A stretch of 64,000 nt of DNA from Methylobacterium sp. AMS5 (lineage in GTDB: Bacteria > Pseudomonadota > Alphaproteobacteria > Rhizobiales > Beijerinckiaceae): contig NZ_CP006992.1 in NCBI RefSeq assembly GCF_001542815.1, positions 1,617,501-1,681,500 of the forward strand. The letters are read 5' to 3'. The notes beneath the pieces are model-generated. The model was given only the letters and a program-made list of their open reading frames with translations. It made no database searches and had not been told where the DNA came from. The position numbers and the translations under genes were made by a program. Positions 53,438 through 62,744 of the stretch are shown one piece after another. Every line of letters starts with the position of its first letter. Within the stretch, counting starts at the first letter, position 1.

Positions 53438-53461
53438 TGATCCACCCCCACTGAAGTGGTT
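53438..53461. repeat. Solo IS3-type terminal sequence
   Basis: TGATCCACCCCCACTGAAGT and the next four bases match the left end of the IS3 element at 54661-54684 in 22 of 24 positions. No transposase of that type follows, so this is an orphan IS end or recombination scar. Confidence 0.65.
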
Positions 53462-53499
53462 CATCTCCGAGTTTGGTGGATCGAGGTGCGTGACGGTTA

Positions 53500-53860
53500 G
53501 GGTCTTGGCGTGGTCGGTTCAGCCTCGCAGACCGGGGCATCACCCAACTCTTCCCATTGCCTGGCTGCCGCCTCGTCCGCGTCGCGCGAGACGGCCCGTC
53601 GCCCTCACCCTCGTCGCCGAAGCGAAGCCCGACCACGCCCGCTGCCCGACGCCCCGAGCAATCAGCACGTCGGTCCATAGCCGGTATCGGCGCCGGCCTG
53701 CCGATTTGCCGGCTGGCGGCAAGGCCGTTCGGCTGCAGTTGGAGGTTCGGCGCTTCTACTGCTGCGACCCAGCCTGCCCCCGCCGAACCTTCGCCGAATG
53801 GTTCCCGAAGCTACTCGTCCGCCATGCCCAACGCACCCGCTGGCTGGCCGGGGCGCAGGA
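53500..53860 (+). pseudogene. ISL3-family transposase N-terminal fragment
   Basis: One frame reads TSVHSRYRRRPADLPAGGKAVRLQLEVRRFYCCDPACPRRTFAEWFPKLL. It is closely parallel to SSAVHSRYVRHPADLPSFGEAV...RRFYCHHRACRRGTFVEPLPRLL in the ISL3 transposase at 57288. The segment before it is in another frame. No catalytic domain remains. Confidence 0.75.
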
Positions 53861-53889
53861 CGTAAGCCCCGCGCTTCGCGCCGCTCTCC

Positions 53890-53999
53890 GGCAGACGCTT
53901 TTCCTCGACCGGCGGCGAGATCCCGACCTTCATCGCTGCGTCCTCGCTCGAGAGACCTTGGGCGATGAACGCCCAGAATTCCCGTCGCGGCTCGCGCAG
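53890..53999 (-). pseudogene. IS30-family transposase N-terminal fragment
   Basis: On the minus strand [31 protein letters not shown] matches the N-terminal HTH of IS30-type transposases ([18 protein letters not shown] pattern, from memory). It is bounded by ISL3 and unrelated sequence. Confidence 0.55.
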
Positions 54000-54107
54000 A
54001 CCAACCCGGGACGACCTGGTGACCGCAGCTTCTCTCGAAGACACCGATCCGAACGCCGCCGACCTGCCATCACAACCGACCTCCACCAAGCCGTTGCGAC
54101 GACCACT

Positions 54108-54411
54108 TGAATCCACCCAGTATGCCTCCGCCGCCTACCGGAAGGTGCTGGCCGAGCATGGACTGGTCGGCTTGATGGGACGCCGCAGCAATCCTTACGA
54201 CAACGCCAAGGCTGAGAGCTTCATGAAAACGCTCAAGGTCGAGGCAGTGTACGTGACGGAGTACAAAATTTTCGCCGATGTCGCGGCTGACCTTCCGCGC
54301 TTCATCGACGAGGTCTACAACATCAAGCGGCTGCACTCGGTACTCGGCTACCTGAGCCCCGTGAAGTTCGAGGAGCAACATACCCGGCAGCGAAGCGAAC
54401 CTCTCGCGTGA
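54108..54411 (+). pseudogene. IS3-family OrfB C-terminal fragment
   Basis: The fragment reads [42 protein letters not shown], then [26 protein letters not shown] and a stop. This is the last third of an IS3-type integrase domain including the final catalytic Glu (AESF). The rest of the element is absent. Confidence 0.85.
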
Positions 54412-54501
54412 CGCTGTATGCCGACAGGGGTGCACTCCAATTATAGGGCCTATCGCGGGAAATTTGTGGATCGTTAGGATTGGAGCGGCTAAGCTCTCGC
54501 C

Positions 54502-54660
54502 ATGGAGCTTGACGCCGTCGATTCCGCTTTCGAACCGACCCGAGACGCATTCTCCGCGCCCGTCTCGTTCGTTGACGCGCTGCCACCTAGCCTTGAGCTT
54601 CTGATCGAGCGGTTGGAAGAGCACGCCAGTGCCGCGCGCGGGGCCTTCGCCGATAACATG
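54502..54660 (+). pseudogene. Truncated tyrosine-type integrase N-terminus
   Basis: A 53-codon frame starts at ATG 54502 and is cut exactly where an IS3 element begins (54661). Its end, LPPSLELLIERLEEHASAARGAFADN, resembles the SAM-like N-terminal domain of tyrosine recombinases just before the usual TRRAL helix. The stop TGA is supplied by the IS end. The catalytic domain is not found on the other side of the IS, so sequence was lost. Confidence 0.5.
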
Positions 54661-54725
54661 TGATCCGCCCCCACTGAAGTGGTCCGCCCTGAGGTATGGC
54701 TTTTGAGCCAGATGAGGACGGACAG

Positions 54726-55001
54726 ATGGGAACGAAGCGGCACAAGCCGGAAGACGTGGTCGCCAAGCTGCGGCAGGTGGATGTTCTGGTCTCGCAGGGC
54801 CAGAGCGTGGCGGAGGCGATCCGGGCCATCGGCGTGACGGAAGTGACCTACTACCGCTGGCGCAAGGAGTACGGCGGCCTGAAGAGCGATCAGGTTCGAC
54901 GGATGAAGGACTTGGAGGTTGAGAACCAGCGGCTGCGCAAGGCGATTGCGGATCTCACCCTCGACAAGCTGATCCTGCAGGAGGCCGCTCGGGGAAACTG
55001 A
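54726..55001 (+). CDS. IS3-family OrfA (element A)
   Basis: The 91-residue product starts [25 protein letters not shown], has the HTH region [24 protein letters not shown], and then a leucine-zipper-like helix ([31 protein letters not shown]). OrfB lies in the -1 frame just downstream, consistent with the programmed -1 frameshift used by IS3 elements to make OrfAB. Confidence 0.9.
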   Translation: MGTKRHKPEDVVAKLRQVDVLVSQGQSVAEAIRAIGVTEVTYYRWRKEYGGLKSDQVRRMKDLEVENQRLRKAIADLTLDKLILQEAARGN

Positions 55002-55039
55002 CCAGCCCCGCGCGCCGACGCGCCTGCATCGCGCATGTC

Positions 55040-55909
55040 ATGAACGTCCTAGACGTCTCCGAGCGCCGCGCCTGTCGGGCGCTCGGGCAGCATCGCTCGA
55101 CGCAGCGCAAGGTGCCGCGGGGAAGAGAGGATGAGGCCGCGCTGACAGCCGACCTCGTGGAACTGGCTCGCCAGTACGGGCGCTACGGCTACCGGAAGAT
55201 CGGTGCATTGCTGAAGGCGGCGGGCTGGTTCGTCAACGACAAGCGGGTCGAACGGATCTGGCGGCGCGAGGGGCTGAAGGTCCCGTCTCGGCAGCCCAAG
55301 CGCGGCCGCATCTGGGACGGGGATGGTTCCTGCCTGCGATTGCGGGCGGAGCGTCGCGATCACGTCTGGTCCTACGACTTTGTCGAAGCCCGCACGCACG
55401 AGGGCCGCAAGTTCCGGATGCTGAACGTGGTCGATGAGTTCACGCGGGAGTGCCTGGCGATCCGCGTCGCACGCAAGCTGAAGGCGGTGGACGTGATCGA
55501 CGTGCTGTCCGACCTGTTCATCCTGCGCGGCGTGCCCGGCCATATCCGCTCGGACAACGGTCCGGAGTTCATCGCCAAGTCCGTGCAGGCCTGGATCACC
55601 GGTGTCGGCGCCAGAACAGCCTACATCGCACCCGGCTCGCCATGGGAGAACGGTTACGTCGAGAGCTTCAACGCACGACTACGGGACGAGCTTTTGAACG
55701 GTGAGATCTTCTACACGCTCAAGGAGGCGCAGATCGTGATCGAGAGTTGGCGTCTACACTACAACAGCGTGCGCCCGCACGCCTCGCTCGGCTACCGACC
55801 ACCGGCCCCGGAGGTGTTCGTGCCGGCCTTCACCGCTTGGCCGGCTGCGCTCACCCGGTCGGCTCCGCCGGCCAAGCGACCCGTGGAGCAAAGGCCGACC
55901 CTGCACTAA
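55040..55909 (+). CDS. IS3-family OrfB integrase-domain transposase (element A)
   Basis: The 289-residue frame carries the HTH_21 part ([38 protein letters not shown]) and an rve-type DDE domain: [15 protein letters not shown] (first Asp), [16 protein letters not shown] (second Asp) and [21 protein letters not shown] (Glu). It appears intact. The real product may be the OrfAB fusion. Confidence 0.92.
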   Translation: MNVLDVSERRACRALGQHRSTQRKVPRGREDEAALTADLVELARQYGRYGYRKIGALLKAAGWFVNDKRVERIWRREGLKVPSRQPKRGRIWDGDGSCLRLRAERRDHVWSYDFVEARTHEGRKFRMLNVVDEFTRECLAIRVARKLKAVDVIDVLSDLFILRGVPGHIRSDNGPEFIAKSVQAWITGVGARTAYIAPGSPWENGYVESFNARLRDELLNGEIFYTLKEAQIVIESWRLHYNSVRPHASLGYRPPAPEVFVPAFTAWPAALTRSAPPAKRPVEQRPTLH

Positions 55910-55943
55910 CTTAGAACTTGGACCACCGCGTGGGGGCCGATCA

Positions 55944-56466
55944 GGATGCTTTCTGCAAAGTTATTGAGTTGAGCTGGGCTGGCGAGGTCGACGGATGTGG
56001 GCATCGGGGGGCGCCCGGCGCGCTGCTCGGCTCGCAGGCGAGCGATCTGCTCGGCGGCGCTCCCTTGCGCTGCGGCAGGTTGGGCTCGGGGCTGGACGGT
56101 GGCGGGCGTGCGAATCCGGTCGACCGGCGAGGCGGGTTCAGGCCGGAGCTCGGCTTCCCGCCAAGGCAGCGTGACGACACCGCGAGCGACCTCGTTGGCC
56201 TCAAGTCGAGGCGATGGAGCCGCCGTCAGCATCCGCTGACGGACCCGTGCCCAGGTCTTGGAGAGTGTCGCGTCCGTGAGCCGTCCGCCGTGACTGTTGG
56301 TCAGGCCGCAGCGTCGTACGACTTCGGAGAGTTCGCGCAGATTGAGGCGGCCGCTTGGATATGCCGCGTGAAGCGCCGCGAAGTTTTCCTCCATCCAGAG
56401 TTCGACGCAGCGGTTCTCGACACGAACCTCGGCAACCGCCTGTTCGAAGCGGGGTGGGCGTGCCAT
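55944..56466 (-). pseudogene. Unknown protein truncated by IS element A
   Basis: The frame starts at MARPPRFEQAVAEVRVENRCVELWMEENF (56466) and continues with LNLRELSEVVRRCGLTNSHGGRLTDATLSKTWARVRQRM, a probable DNA-binding helical domain. A Pro/Ala-rich linker and a heptad-like AAEQIARLRAEQRAG follow. It is cut at 55943 by the IS (…FAESIL). The family was not recognised; a plasmid or transfer-related origin is only a guess. Confidence 0.5.
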
Positions 56467-56499
56467 GCCCGCCTCACGACGTCGTTCGCCGTTCGGCAT

Positions 56500-57221
56500 G
56501 AGCGCGCGGCGGTCCTTCCGTACGCGCAGGGTCGAGATGAAAATTTTTGATTGAGGATCGCATCGTGGCGCACCTGTCCCTGAGGAGAGAGGTGGAACCG
56601 GTTCAGCCAGCCACGAAGGGCCCCGGTTCCTAAGCGCCTGAAGAGCAATCCCTCAGCGACCGGTCTGCACCGGCCGAGCTGCTCATCCGCATACGTCCAC
56701 GAACCGGACTGTCGGATGCCGGAGGCAAGGGACGGGTCGGATCGGTGATCCGGGATGAGATGTCCCGAACAACCGTTCCGCCGCGCCAGCACAGGCCAAC
56801 CCGGAGGATACATGCTGCATCAGCAGCATCGAGCTCTCGAACTGCTGGTCTCAGAAGGAGCAGCAGCCCACAGTCCCAGCCTGTTCGTTGCCGAGACCGT
56901 GCCTGGATTGCACGAAGTACGACGCGCATCAATCCGTTCTCGGCCGCCAGGATCGAGCTGCGGAGGCTTGTCCACAGCCGAGATTGGGGGCAGCACCTGC
57001 CGCGGATGGTGTCGTTTTGGGATTTGGATCGAAGCTCGCCAAAGAGGCTGAACGCGGTCCATGACCGCTCCCGGCTCCGTTTCGAGTTCGGCCCCTGGGA
57101 TGTCGGCGTTGCGCTCGTTCTGTTTTAGATGGACTGACCAAGTCGTGCGTTGCCGCGCAAATCCGTGATCACCGTCCGTAGCCAGGGCATGTGCGAAGAG
57201 TGATCCTCCCCTGGTTTCGCG
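56500..57221. other. Gene-poor stretch
   Basis: About 720 bases between the truncated unknown gene and the ISL3 left end. Several frames of 70-170 codons overlap on both strands, but none shows recognisable motifs or a convincing ribosome-binding site. I annotate no gene here. Confidence 0.45.
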
Positions 57222-58849
57222 GTTCTCCCGCAGTTTGCGTGGAAAGGTCACGGCGACGCAGCTTCGATGGGCTGATTCACGGCAAGGATGATTTTGCCAT
57301 CATCCTTGCCGGGCTGCGTCGTCGACCAAGTCCTTCGCCGCTCCGGTCGTCTCATCATCCTTGCCCATGCTCGTCGGAATCATCGGCGCTGTCCTGATTG
57401 CGGTGAGCCAAGCTCTGCCGTCCATAGTCGATACGTCCGGCATCCTGCCGATCTTCCCAGTTTCGGCGAGGCCGTGACGCTGCGGCTCACGGTTCGACGC
57501 TTCTATTGCCATCACCGCGCCTGCCGACGGGGCACATTCGTCGAACCCCTGCCGCGGCTCCTCCCATCACGCGCACGACGCACGGATCGGCTCGCCGAGG
57601 CACAGGCTCGGGTGGGCCTCGCGCTCGGTGGCGAAGCCGGCGCCCGCTTGGCCGGGCATCTGGCGATGGCCACGAGCCCCGATACGATGCTGCGCCTCGT
57701 GCACGGCATGACGCTGCCGTCGATCGGTCCGCTGCGGGCGGTGGGAATCGATGACTGGGCGATCCGCAAGGGACAGACCTACGGCACGCTCCTCGTCGAT
57801 CTCGACCGACGCCGTCCCATCGACCTGCTGCCGGACCGAACCAGCACGACGGTTGCCGCGTGGCTGCGTCGCCATCCCGGTATCACAGTGATCACGCGTG
57901 ACCGCTCGTCCGAATACGCCCGCGCAGCCACCCTGGGCGCTCCTGCAGCTGTTCAGGTCGCCGACCGGTGGCATCTTCTCCTCAATCTGCGCCAAGCCTT
58001 GGAGCGTTGGCTTGCCCGTGTCCATGGACGCTTGCGATGCCTGCCAAGCCTTGCCATCGGAGATAGCCGACGCCCCGGACAGCGTCTGCGCGCCTACCGC
58101 CGGAGCGAGGCCGAGATCGCCGTGAGCCGCGACAGCCGCGCTCGCCGTCTGGCGGCCTACGAGGACGTGCGTCGGCGCTCCCAAGCCGGCGAGACCTTGC
58201 TGGCAATTGCTCGGGCGACAGGCCTCGCGCGCGGAACGGTGCGCAAGTACGCTCAGGCCGAGAGCTTTCCGGAACGCGCGGCACGTCGCCCCGAACCCAG
58301 CCGCCTCGATCCTCATCTGATGCATCTGGAGGAGCGGATGACCCAGGGTTGCGAGAACGCGATGGAGCTCTGGCGCGAACTCCGTGATCGGGGCTTTGCC
58401 GGCACACATCGCCAGGTTACTCGCTTCGTCGCCGAGCATCGCACGAGGCCGGCGCGGCGCACCGCCCGCAAATGGCTGGTCCGCACGCCATCGCCGGCTG
58501 CGGATCCGATCGCTCTTCCATCGCCGAAACAACTCGCCTGGTTCCTGACCCAGCCCATCGAGGCCCGCCCGCCCCATGCGACCGCCGCCATTGGCCGGAT
58601 CGAGCAGGACCCGGAGGCGGCCCGGTTCGGTGCGCTGGCGCAGCGGTTCGCCACCCTGGTCCGTAGCTGTTGCGTCGATGGCACCCCGCCCGTGGATCCC
58701 GCCGGCGAACTCGACATCTGGCTCGAGGCGGCGCGTCTCAGCGACATACCGGCCCTCAAGACGTTCGCGTCCGGGCTGGAACGCGACGGAGCGGCGGTGC
58801 GCGCGGCCTTGACGACGTCATGGAGCAACGGTCAGGCGGAAGGGCAGAT
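57222..58849 (+). mobile_element. ISL3-family element, right end removed
   Basis: The left end is placed at GGTTCTCCCGCAGTTTGCGT (57222), ISL3-like and upstream of the transposase. The element runs to 58849, where IS3 element B begins. Its right terminal repeat and the transposase C-terminus are missing. Confidence 0.7.
57288..58849 (+). pseudogene. ISL3-family transposase, C-terminally truncated
   Basis: About 520 residues remain. They include the N-terminal zinc region (CPDCGEPSSAVHSRY...FYCHHRACRRGTF), HTH VGLALGGEAGARLAGHLAM, and DDE part GIDDWAIRKGQTYGTLLVDLDRRRPIDLLPDR. VADRWHLLLNLRQALER follows, and near the end TSWSNGQAEGQI, just before the conserved RLKxLKRQMYGRA that is missing. 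The last dozen codons up to 58886 come from IS3 element B. Confidence 0.88.
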
Positions 58850-58914
58850 TGGTCTGCCCCCTGAAAAGTGGTCCTCCCTGAAGTAGGCTTTCGAGCCTTT
58901 GGAGGATGCCAGGA

Positions 58915-59193
58915 ATGCCGCAAAAGAAGCACAAGCCTGAAGAGATCGTTGCCAAGCTGAGGCAGGTCGACGTGCTGCTGTCGCAGGGTCATCCGGTGGC
59001 GGAAGCGATCCGCACAATCAGTGTGACGCCGTTCACCTACTATCGATGGCGCAAGGAGTTCGGCGGGCTGAAGTCCGACCAGATGAAGCGTCTGAAGGAC
59101 TTGGAGAAGGAGAATGAGCGCCTGCGTAAGGCAGTCTCGGACCTGACGCTCGAGAAGCTGATCCTGAAGGAAGCCGCCTCGGGAAACTGGTGA
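58915..59193 (+). CDS. IS3-family OrfA (element B)
   Basis: The product begins [25 protein letters not shown] (ATG 58915; ATG 58906 is also open), with [27 protein letters not shown] and leucine-rich helix MKRLKDLEKENERLRKAVSDLTLEKLILKEA. OrfB is in the -1 frame and overlaps its end by 4 nt. Confidence 0.9.
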   Translation: MPQKKHKPEEIVAKLRQVDVLLSQGHPVAEAIRTISVTPFTYYRWRKEFGGLKSDQMKRLKDLEKENERLRKAVSDLTLEKLILKEAASGNW

Positions 59194-60083
59194 GCCCCGC
59201 CCGCCGTCGCCAATGCATCGACCACACCGTGATGAAGTTCGGCGTGTCGGAGCGGTTGGCGTGCCGGGTTTTGGGGCAGCATCGGTCCACGCAGCGCAAG
59301 GTGCCGAAGGGGCGGGCTGACGACGCGTCGCTGACGGTCGACATCGTCGAGTTCGCCACCCAATTTGGCCGCTATGGCTACAGGCGGATCACGGCGCTGC
59401 TGCAAGAGGCGGGCTGGCTGGTCAACCTGAAGCGCGTCGAGCGGATCTGGCGTCAGGAAGGCCTCAAGGTGCCGGCCCGGCAACCAAAGCGAGGCCGGCT
59501 TTGGCTGAACGACGGTTCGTGCATCCGGCTGCGACCGGAATATCCCAACCACGTCTGGTCCTATGATTTTGTCGAAGATCGCACCCACAACGGTCGGAAG
59601 TTCCGAATGCTGAATGTGATCGACGAGTTCACCCGGGAATGCATTGCGATCTGGATCGACCGGAAGCTCAAGTCCACCGACGTCATCGACGTCCTGTCCG
59701 ACCTCTTCATCCTGCGCGGTGTGCCGGGTCACGTTCGGTCGGACAACGGTCCTGAGTTCGTCGCTAAAGCGGTGCGCGAATGGATCACGGCGGTCGGAGC
59801 GAAGACAGCGTTCATCGAGCCCGGCAGCCCATGGGAGAACGGCTACTGCGAGAGCTTCAACTCGAAGCTTCGCGATGAGCTTCTGAACGGCGAGCTGTTC
59901 TACAGCCTCGCCGAGGCCCGCATCGTCATCGAGAGTTGGCGCCGGCACTACAACACCCGGCGCCCGCACTCCTCGCTCGGCTACCGCCCTCCAGCGCCCA
60001 ACGCCGTGCTGTGGCCGGCTGCGCCACCCCAACCCGCTTCGCCGGCCACCTCAAACGTCGCCGAAAAGCCCACCATGCATTAG
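59190..60083 (+). CDS. IS3-family OrfB integrase-domain transposase (element B)
   Basis: The 297-residue frame has FGRYGYRRITALLQEAGW (HTH_21) and the DDE domain with [31 protein letters not shown] and [21 protein letters not shown]. All three acidic residues are present. It is likely produced as an OrfAB frameshift fusion. Confidence 0.92.
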   Translation: MSPARRRQCIDHTVMKFGVSERLACRVLGQHRSTQRKVPKGRADDASLTVDIVEFATQFGRYGYRRITALLQEAGWLVNLKRVERIWRQEGLKVPARQPKRGRLWLNDGSCIRLRPEYPNHVWSYDFVEDRTHNGRKFRMLNVIDEFTRECIAIWIDRKLKSTDVIDVLSDLFILRGVPGHVRSDNGPEFVAKAVREWITAVGAKTAFIEPGSPWENGYCESFNSKLRDELLNGELFYSLAEARIVIESWRRHYNTRRPHSSLGYRPPAPNAVLWPAAPPQPASPATSNVAEKPTMH

Positions 60084-60116
60084 ATTTGAACTGGGCCACC
60101 GAATGGGGGCAGGCCA

Positions 60117-60545
60117 GACCACCAGCGCCAAGCACTCCCGCGTGCAGTCGTCGACCACGACGAGGATGCGGAAGCGCCGCCCGTCGTCGAGCGTGTCGGA
60201 GACGAAGTCGAGGCTCCAGCGCTGGTTCGGCTCCTGCGGCGCGGCGGCCGGTGCCCGCGTGCCAAGGGCACGTTTGCGCCCACCGCGCCTGCGCACCGAG
60301 AGCCGCTCTTCCCGATAGAGGCGGAACAGCTTCTTGTGGTTCAGCGTGAGGCCCTCCCGCCGCAGCAGGATGAGCAGGCGCCGGTAGCCGAACCGGCGGC
60401 GCTCGCCGGCCAGGCCGCGCAGGCGTACCCGCACGGCCGCATCGTCACCTCGCGTCGAGGCGTAGCGGTAGGTCTTCGGCTCCAGGCCGATCAGCCCGCA
60501 GGCGCGACGCTGCGAGTAGCCCTTCTCCTCGATGGCCCAGCTCAC
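60117..60545 (-). pseudogene. IS3-family OrfB N-terminal part (element C), cut by element B
   Basis: The frame reads SQRRACGLIGLEPKTYRYAS, RRFGYRRLLILLRREGLTLNHKKLFRLYREERL, NQRWSLDFVSDTLDDGRRFRILVVVDDCTRECLAL (first catalytic Asp) and is lost at 60116, the edge of element B. The remaining two thirds of the integrase domain are absent. Confidence 0.88.
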
Positions 60546-60568
60546 GGCCGTTCTCCGTGCGCCGGGCG

Positions 60569-60835
60569 TCAGAAGTTTTTTCTCAAACCCTCACGCAGCG
60601 TGGCCACGTCGAGCATCGCTTCGGCCAGGAGTTTCTTGAGCTTGCGGTTCTCCTCGTCGAGCGTCTTCAGGCGGCGCGCGTCCGAGACCTCCATGCCGCC
60701 GTAGCGAGAGCGCCACGTGTAGAACGTCGCGTCGCTGATGCCGTGGCGGCGGCAGATCTCAGCGACCGGCAGCCCGGCCTGCTGCTCCTTCAGGATGCCG
60801 ATGATCTGCTCTTCGCTGAACCGGCTCTTCTTCAT
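60569..60835 (-). CDS. IS3-family OrfA (element C)
   Basis: This intact 88-residue product reads [47 protein letters not shown], followed by a leucine-rich helix ending LREGLRKNF. Its OrfB partner is truncated, so the element is dead. The outer end is probably GAATGAGGGCAGGCCA at 60869-60884, which closely resembles the right end of element B. Confidence 0.9.
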   Translation of the reverse strand: MKKSRFSEEQIIGILKEQQAGLPVAEICRRHGISDATFYTWRSRYGGMEVSDARRLKTLDEENRKLKKLLAEAMLDVATLREGLRKNF

Positions 60836-60884
60836 CGTCCGTCTCCTGATCGACGGACCTTAGCTTCAGAATGAGGGCAGGCCA

Positions 60885-61189
60885 GAGGGCAAGATCAACA
60901 TGCTTCAGAGCGACCTGAGTGAGCAAGAGGGCGATGCCTTGCAGCCGCCTGTGGATGGCCAGAGGGCGCCCTTGGCAATGAGCGCAGGATCGTATCCACT
61001 GCGTGTGCGCAAGAAGGTAAAGCGCATGCAATTGCAATGATTTAGTAGATGTCTTTTGCTGAGGTCGTTCTGGGTGAGAATCCTGGCGCCCCAGCCAAAG
61101 GCTCGAGATTCTCAGCCGACCGTTGATTCTCCGGCTGTTTTCGGACCCGCCCGGGCCGACCGCTCCGTCCAGGTCCACTCGGGAGGTCC
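60885..61189. other. Gene-poor stretch
   Basis: About 305 bases between IS3 element C and the integrase remnant. No gene or RNA was recognised. Confidence 0.45.
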
Positions 61190-61410
61190 ACTTGTCCGGA
61201 CGGCAGGGATTCCTGCCTTGCCTCGCACCCGCCGCCGCCGACAAACGGTCTTTTTTCGCCGTATCATCCCCCACGACCTGCGCCAGCGGTTCGGCCAGCG
61301 CGAGATCCTGCGCTCGCTCGGGCGGGCCACGCCGGGCGAGGCCCGACGGATGGCGCAACGATCGTGGGATGGGACGGATCAGCTCTCAAGAACTGAATTG
61401 CTGAGGCGAC
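61190..61410 (+). pseudogene. Tyrosine-type integrase N-terminal remnant
   Basis: The frame reads RRRRQTVFFRRIIPHDLRQRFGQREILRSLGRATPGEARRMAQRSW. This matches the DUF6538-type N-terminus of phage or island integrases (YxFRRRIPxDLR, EIxRSLGTxxxxEAR, from memory). It degenerates after about 61385 and stops without core-binding or catalytic domains. It marks the right side of the mosaic region. Confidence 0.7.
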
Positions 61411-61518
61411 CTTTTAATCAGGCTGCGATGATTGATAGATCTGCGCCTTCAGCAGACAAGGGCATTCCTTGAGTCGGCCGGCCGGCCGGTTTGTTGATGC
61501 CAATAGGTGTTTGGCCTG

Positions 61519-62535
61519 CTAACGCTGGCTCAGGGTACTGGTGCGCTCGACCAAATGAGGCCTGACCAGCGCCTCCGTGGCTTCGCCGGCTTGCGACGCG
61601 ATCAGCGCCAACGCGGACTCGGTGACCGCCGCGAGCCCGATATCGACCGTGGTCAAGCGGTACGACGGCCAAGCCGCAGCCGCGATGTTGTCGTAGCCGG
61701 CGACGAGCACATCCTCGGGACAGCGTAGCCCGAACTCATGCCGAAGCCCGTCGATGGCGCCCATCGCGGTCAGGTCGTTGAAGCAGAACAGGCCGTCGGG
61801 CCCGGTGCCCGAAGCGTAGAGCGCTCGAACCGCCTCGTAGCCGCCGCCGTGCTTGTGGTCGCCCTGAGCGCGGGCGTAGCTGTCGATCCCGAGTTCCCGC
61901 AGCCCCTCCCGGAAGCCGGCCTCGCGACGCTCCTGGCCCATCGTTCCGGACCGGCCCGCGACGTAGCCGAAGCGTCGGGCACCCCGCTCGTGGAGCAGGC
62001 GCGCCATCTCGGCGCCCGCCCAGGCATCATCGGTCACGACGGTCCGCACCCAGTCCGTAGTCGCCGGGGAGTTCAGGGTGACGACCGGCACCCCGAAGCG
62101 CGAGAGCGCCTGCACGACCTCCGGCTCGGTAACCGGCAGCGAGCTCAGGATCGCGTCGACCTGATAGCCCGCGAGCAGCTCGACCGCAGAGCCCAGCGCC
62201 CACTCGTCCTCGACCTGCACCAGCATGACCTGGCGGCCGGTTCGCTGCAGGCCGGCCGTGAAGCTCTCCAGGGTCATGGCGTGAAACGGGTTGGACAGCG
62301 CGCCCACTGCTACGGCGACGATGTCCGAACGACCGGTCATCAGCGAGCGCGAGAGAAGGTTCGGCCGATAGCCAAGGCTCTCGGCCGCGGCGAGGACCTT
62401 GGCCCGCGTTGACGGCGAGGCGACGCTGCCGGGCGTGAACGTCCGTGACACCGCCGATTGCGAGACGCCGGCCAGACGCGCGACCTCGACCGACGAAGGT
62501 GGACGCTTCCGAGTCACCGGCCCGACCTCGCTCAT
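61519..62535 (-). CDS. LacI-family transcriptional repressor
   Basis: The 338-residue protein has the LacI HTH SSVEVARLAGVSQSAVSRTFTPGSVASPSTRAKVLAAAESLGYRPN (about residues 14-58) and a periplasmic-binding-protein-type effector domain with IVAVAVGALSNPFHAM, VVTLNSPATTDWVRTVVTDD and FCFNDLTAMGAIDGLR. ATG 62535 (MSEVGPVTRKRP) sets the HTH at the expected distance. It is divergent from a GH15 gene, so a sugar-responsive control of that gene is likely. Confidence 0.92.
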   Translation of the reverse strand: MSEVGPVTRKRPPSSVEVARLAGVSQSAVSRTFTPGSVASPSTRAKVLAAAESLGYRPNLLSRSLMTGRSDIVAVAVGALSNPFHAMTLESFTAGLQRTGRQVMLVQVEDEWALGSAVELLAGYQVDAILSSLPVTEPEVVQALSRFGVPVVTLNSPATTDWVRTVVTDDAWAGAEMARLLHERGARRFGYVAGRSGTMGQERREAGFREGLRELGIDSYARAQGDHKHGGGYEAVRALYASGTGPDGLFCFNDLTAMGAIDGLRHEFGLRCPEDVLVAGYDNIAAAAWPSYRLTTVDIGLAAVTESALALIASQAGEATEALVRPHLVERTSTLSQR

Positions 62536-62744
62536 AGGCACTGCCTCCGACGCAGCCCTTTTCCGTGCGCCGGGCTGCATAGGTATGCAACTGATGCTGC
62601 GATGCACTGTTGTCGAGGTACGCGCCGCCGATCGGCAGGCACTCCTCGCCCTTCTCCTCGCCCTTCTCGGCCCAAAGCCCGCCCCATGCCCAAGAACTGA
62701 AGCCGCCCGAAACCATCGCACGAGCACGGGACCCTAGCAGCACC
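62536..62744. promoter_or_regulatory. Divergent lacI-type / GH15 promoter region
   Basis: These 209 bases separate the two starts. The part at about 62578-62615 (containing ggtatgcaactgatgctgcg) is the least GC-rich, with TGC/GCA half-sites of the kind LacI-type repressors bind. No exact operator was defined. Confidence 0.35.

Larger units (their letters stand above)
54661..55943 (+). mobile_element. IS3-family element A, complete
   Basis: Terminal inverted repeats pair TGATCCGCCCCCAC at the left with the complement of GTGGGGGCCGATCA at the right (one mismatch in 14). It encodes OrfA and OrfB. There is no clear target duplication (left flank ...aacatg, right flank ggatgc...), and the flanks belong to different broken genes, so a deletion next to the IS is likely. 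Confidence 0.85.
58850..60116 (+). mobile_element. IS3-family element B, complete
   Basis: The left end TGGTCTGCCCCC and the complement of the right end (TGGCCTGCCCCC, from GGGGGCAGGCCA at 60105-60116) form the inverted repeat. It encodes OrfA and OrfB, related to but distinct from element A. The flanks differ (ISL3 at left, another IS3 at right) and no target duplication is visible. Confidence 0.85.

Noticed and set aside
56500..57221. Possible gene in the stretch before the ISL3 element
   Set aside because: Competing frames on both strands with no motif, no ribosome-binding site and no family resemblance.
38291..61500. CRISPR array or defence locus in the island
   Set aside because: I looked for regularly spaced direct repeats, cas genes and restriction-modification motifs and found none; the repeats seen are IS ends.
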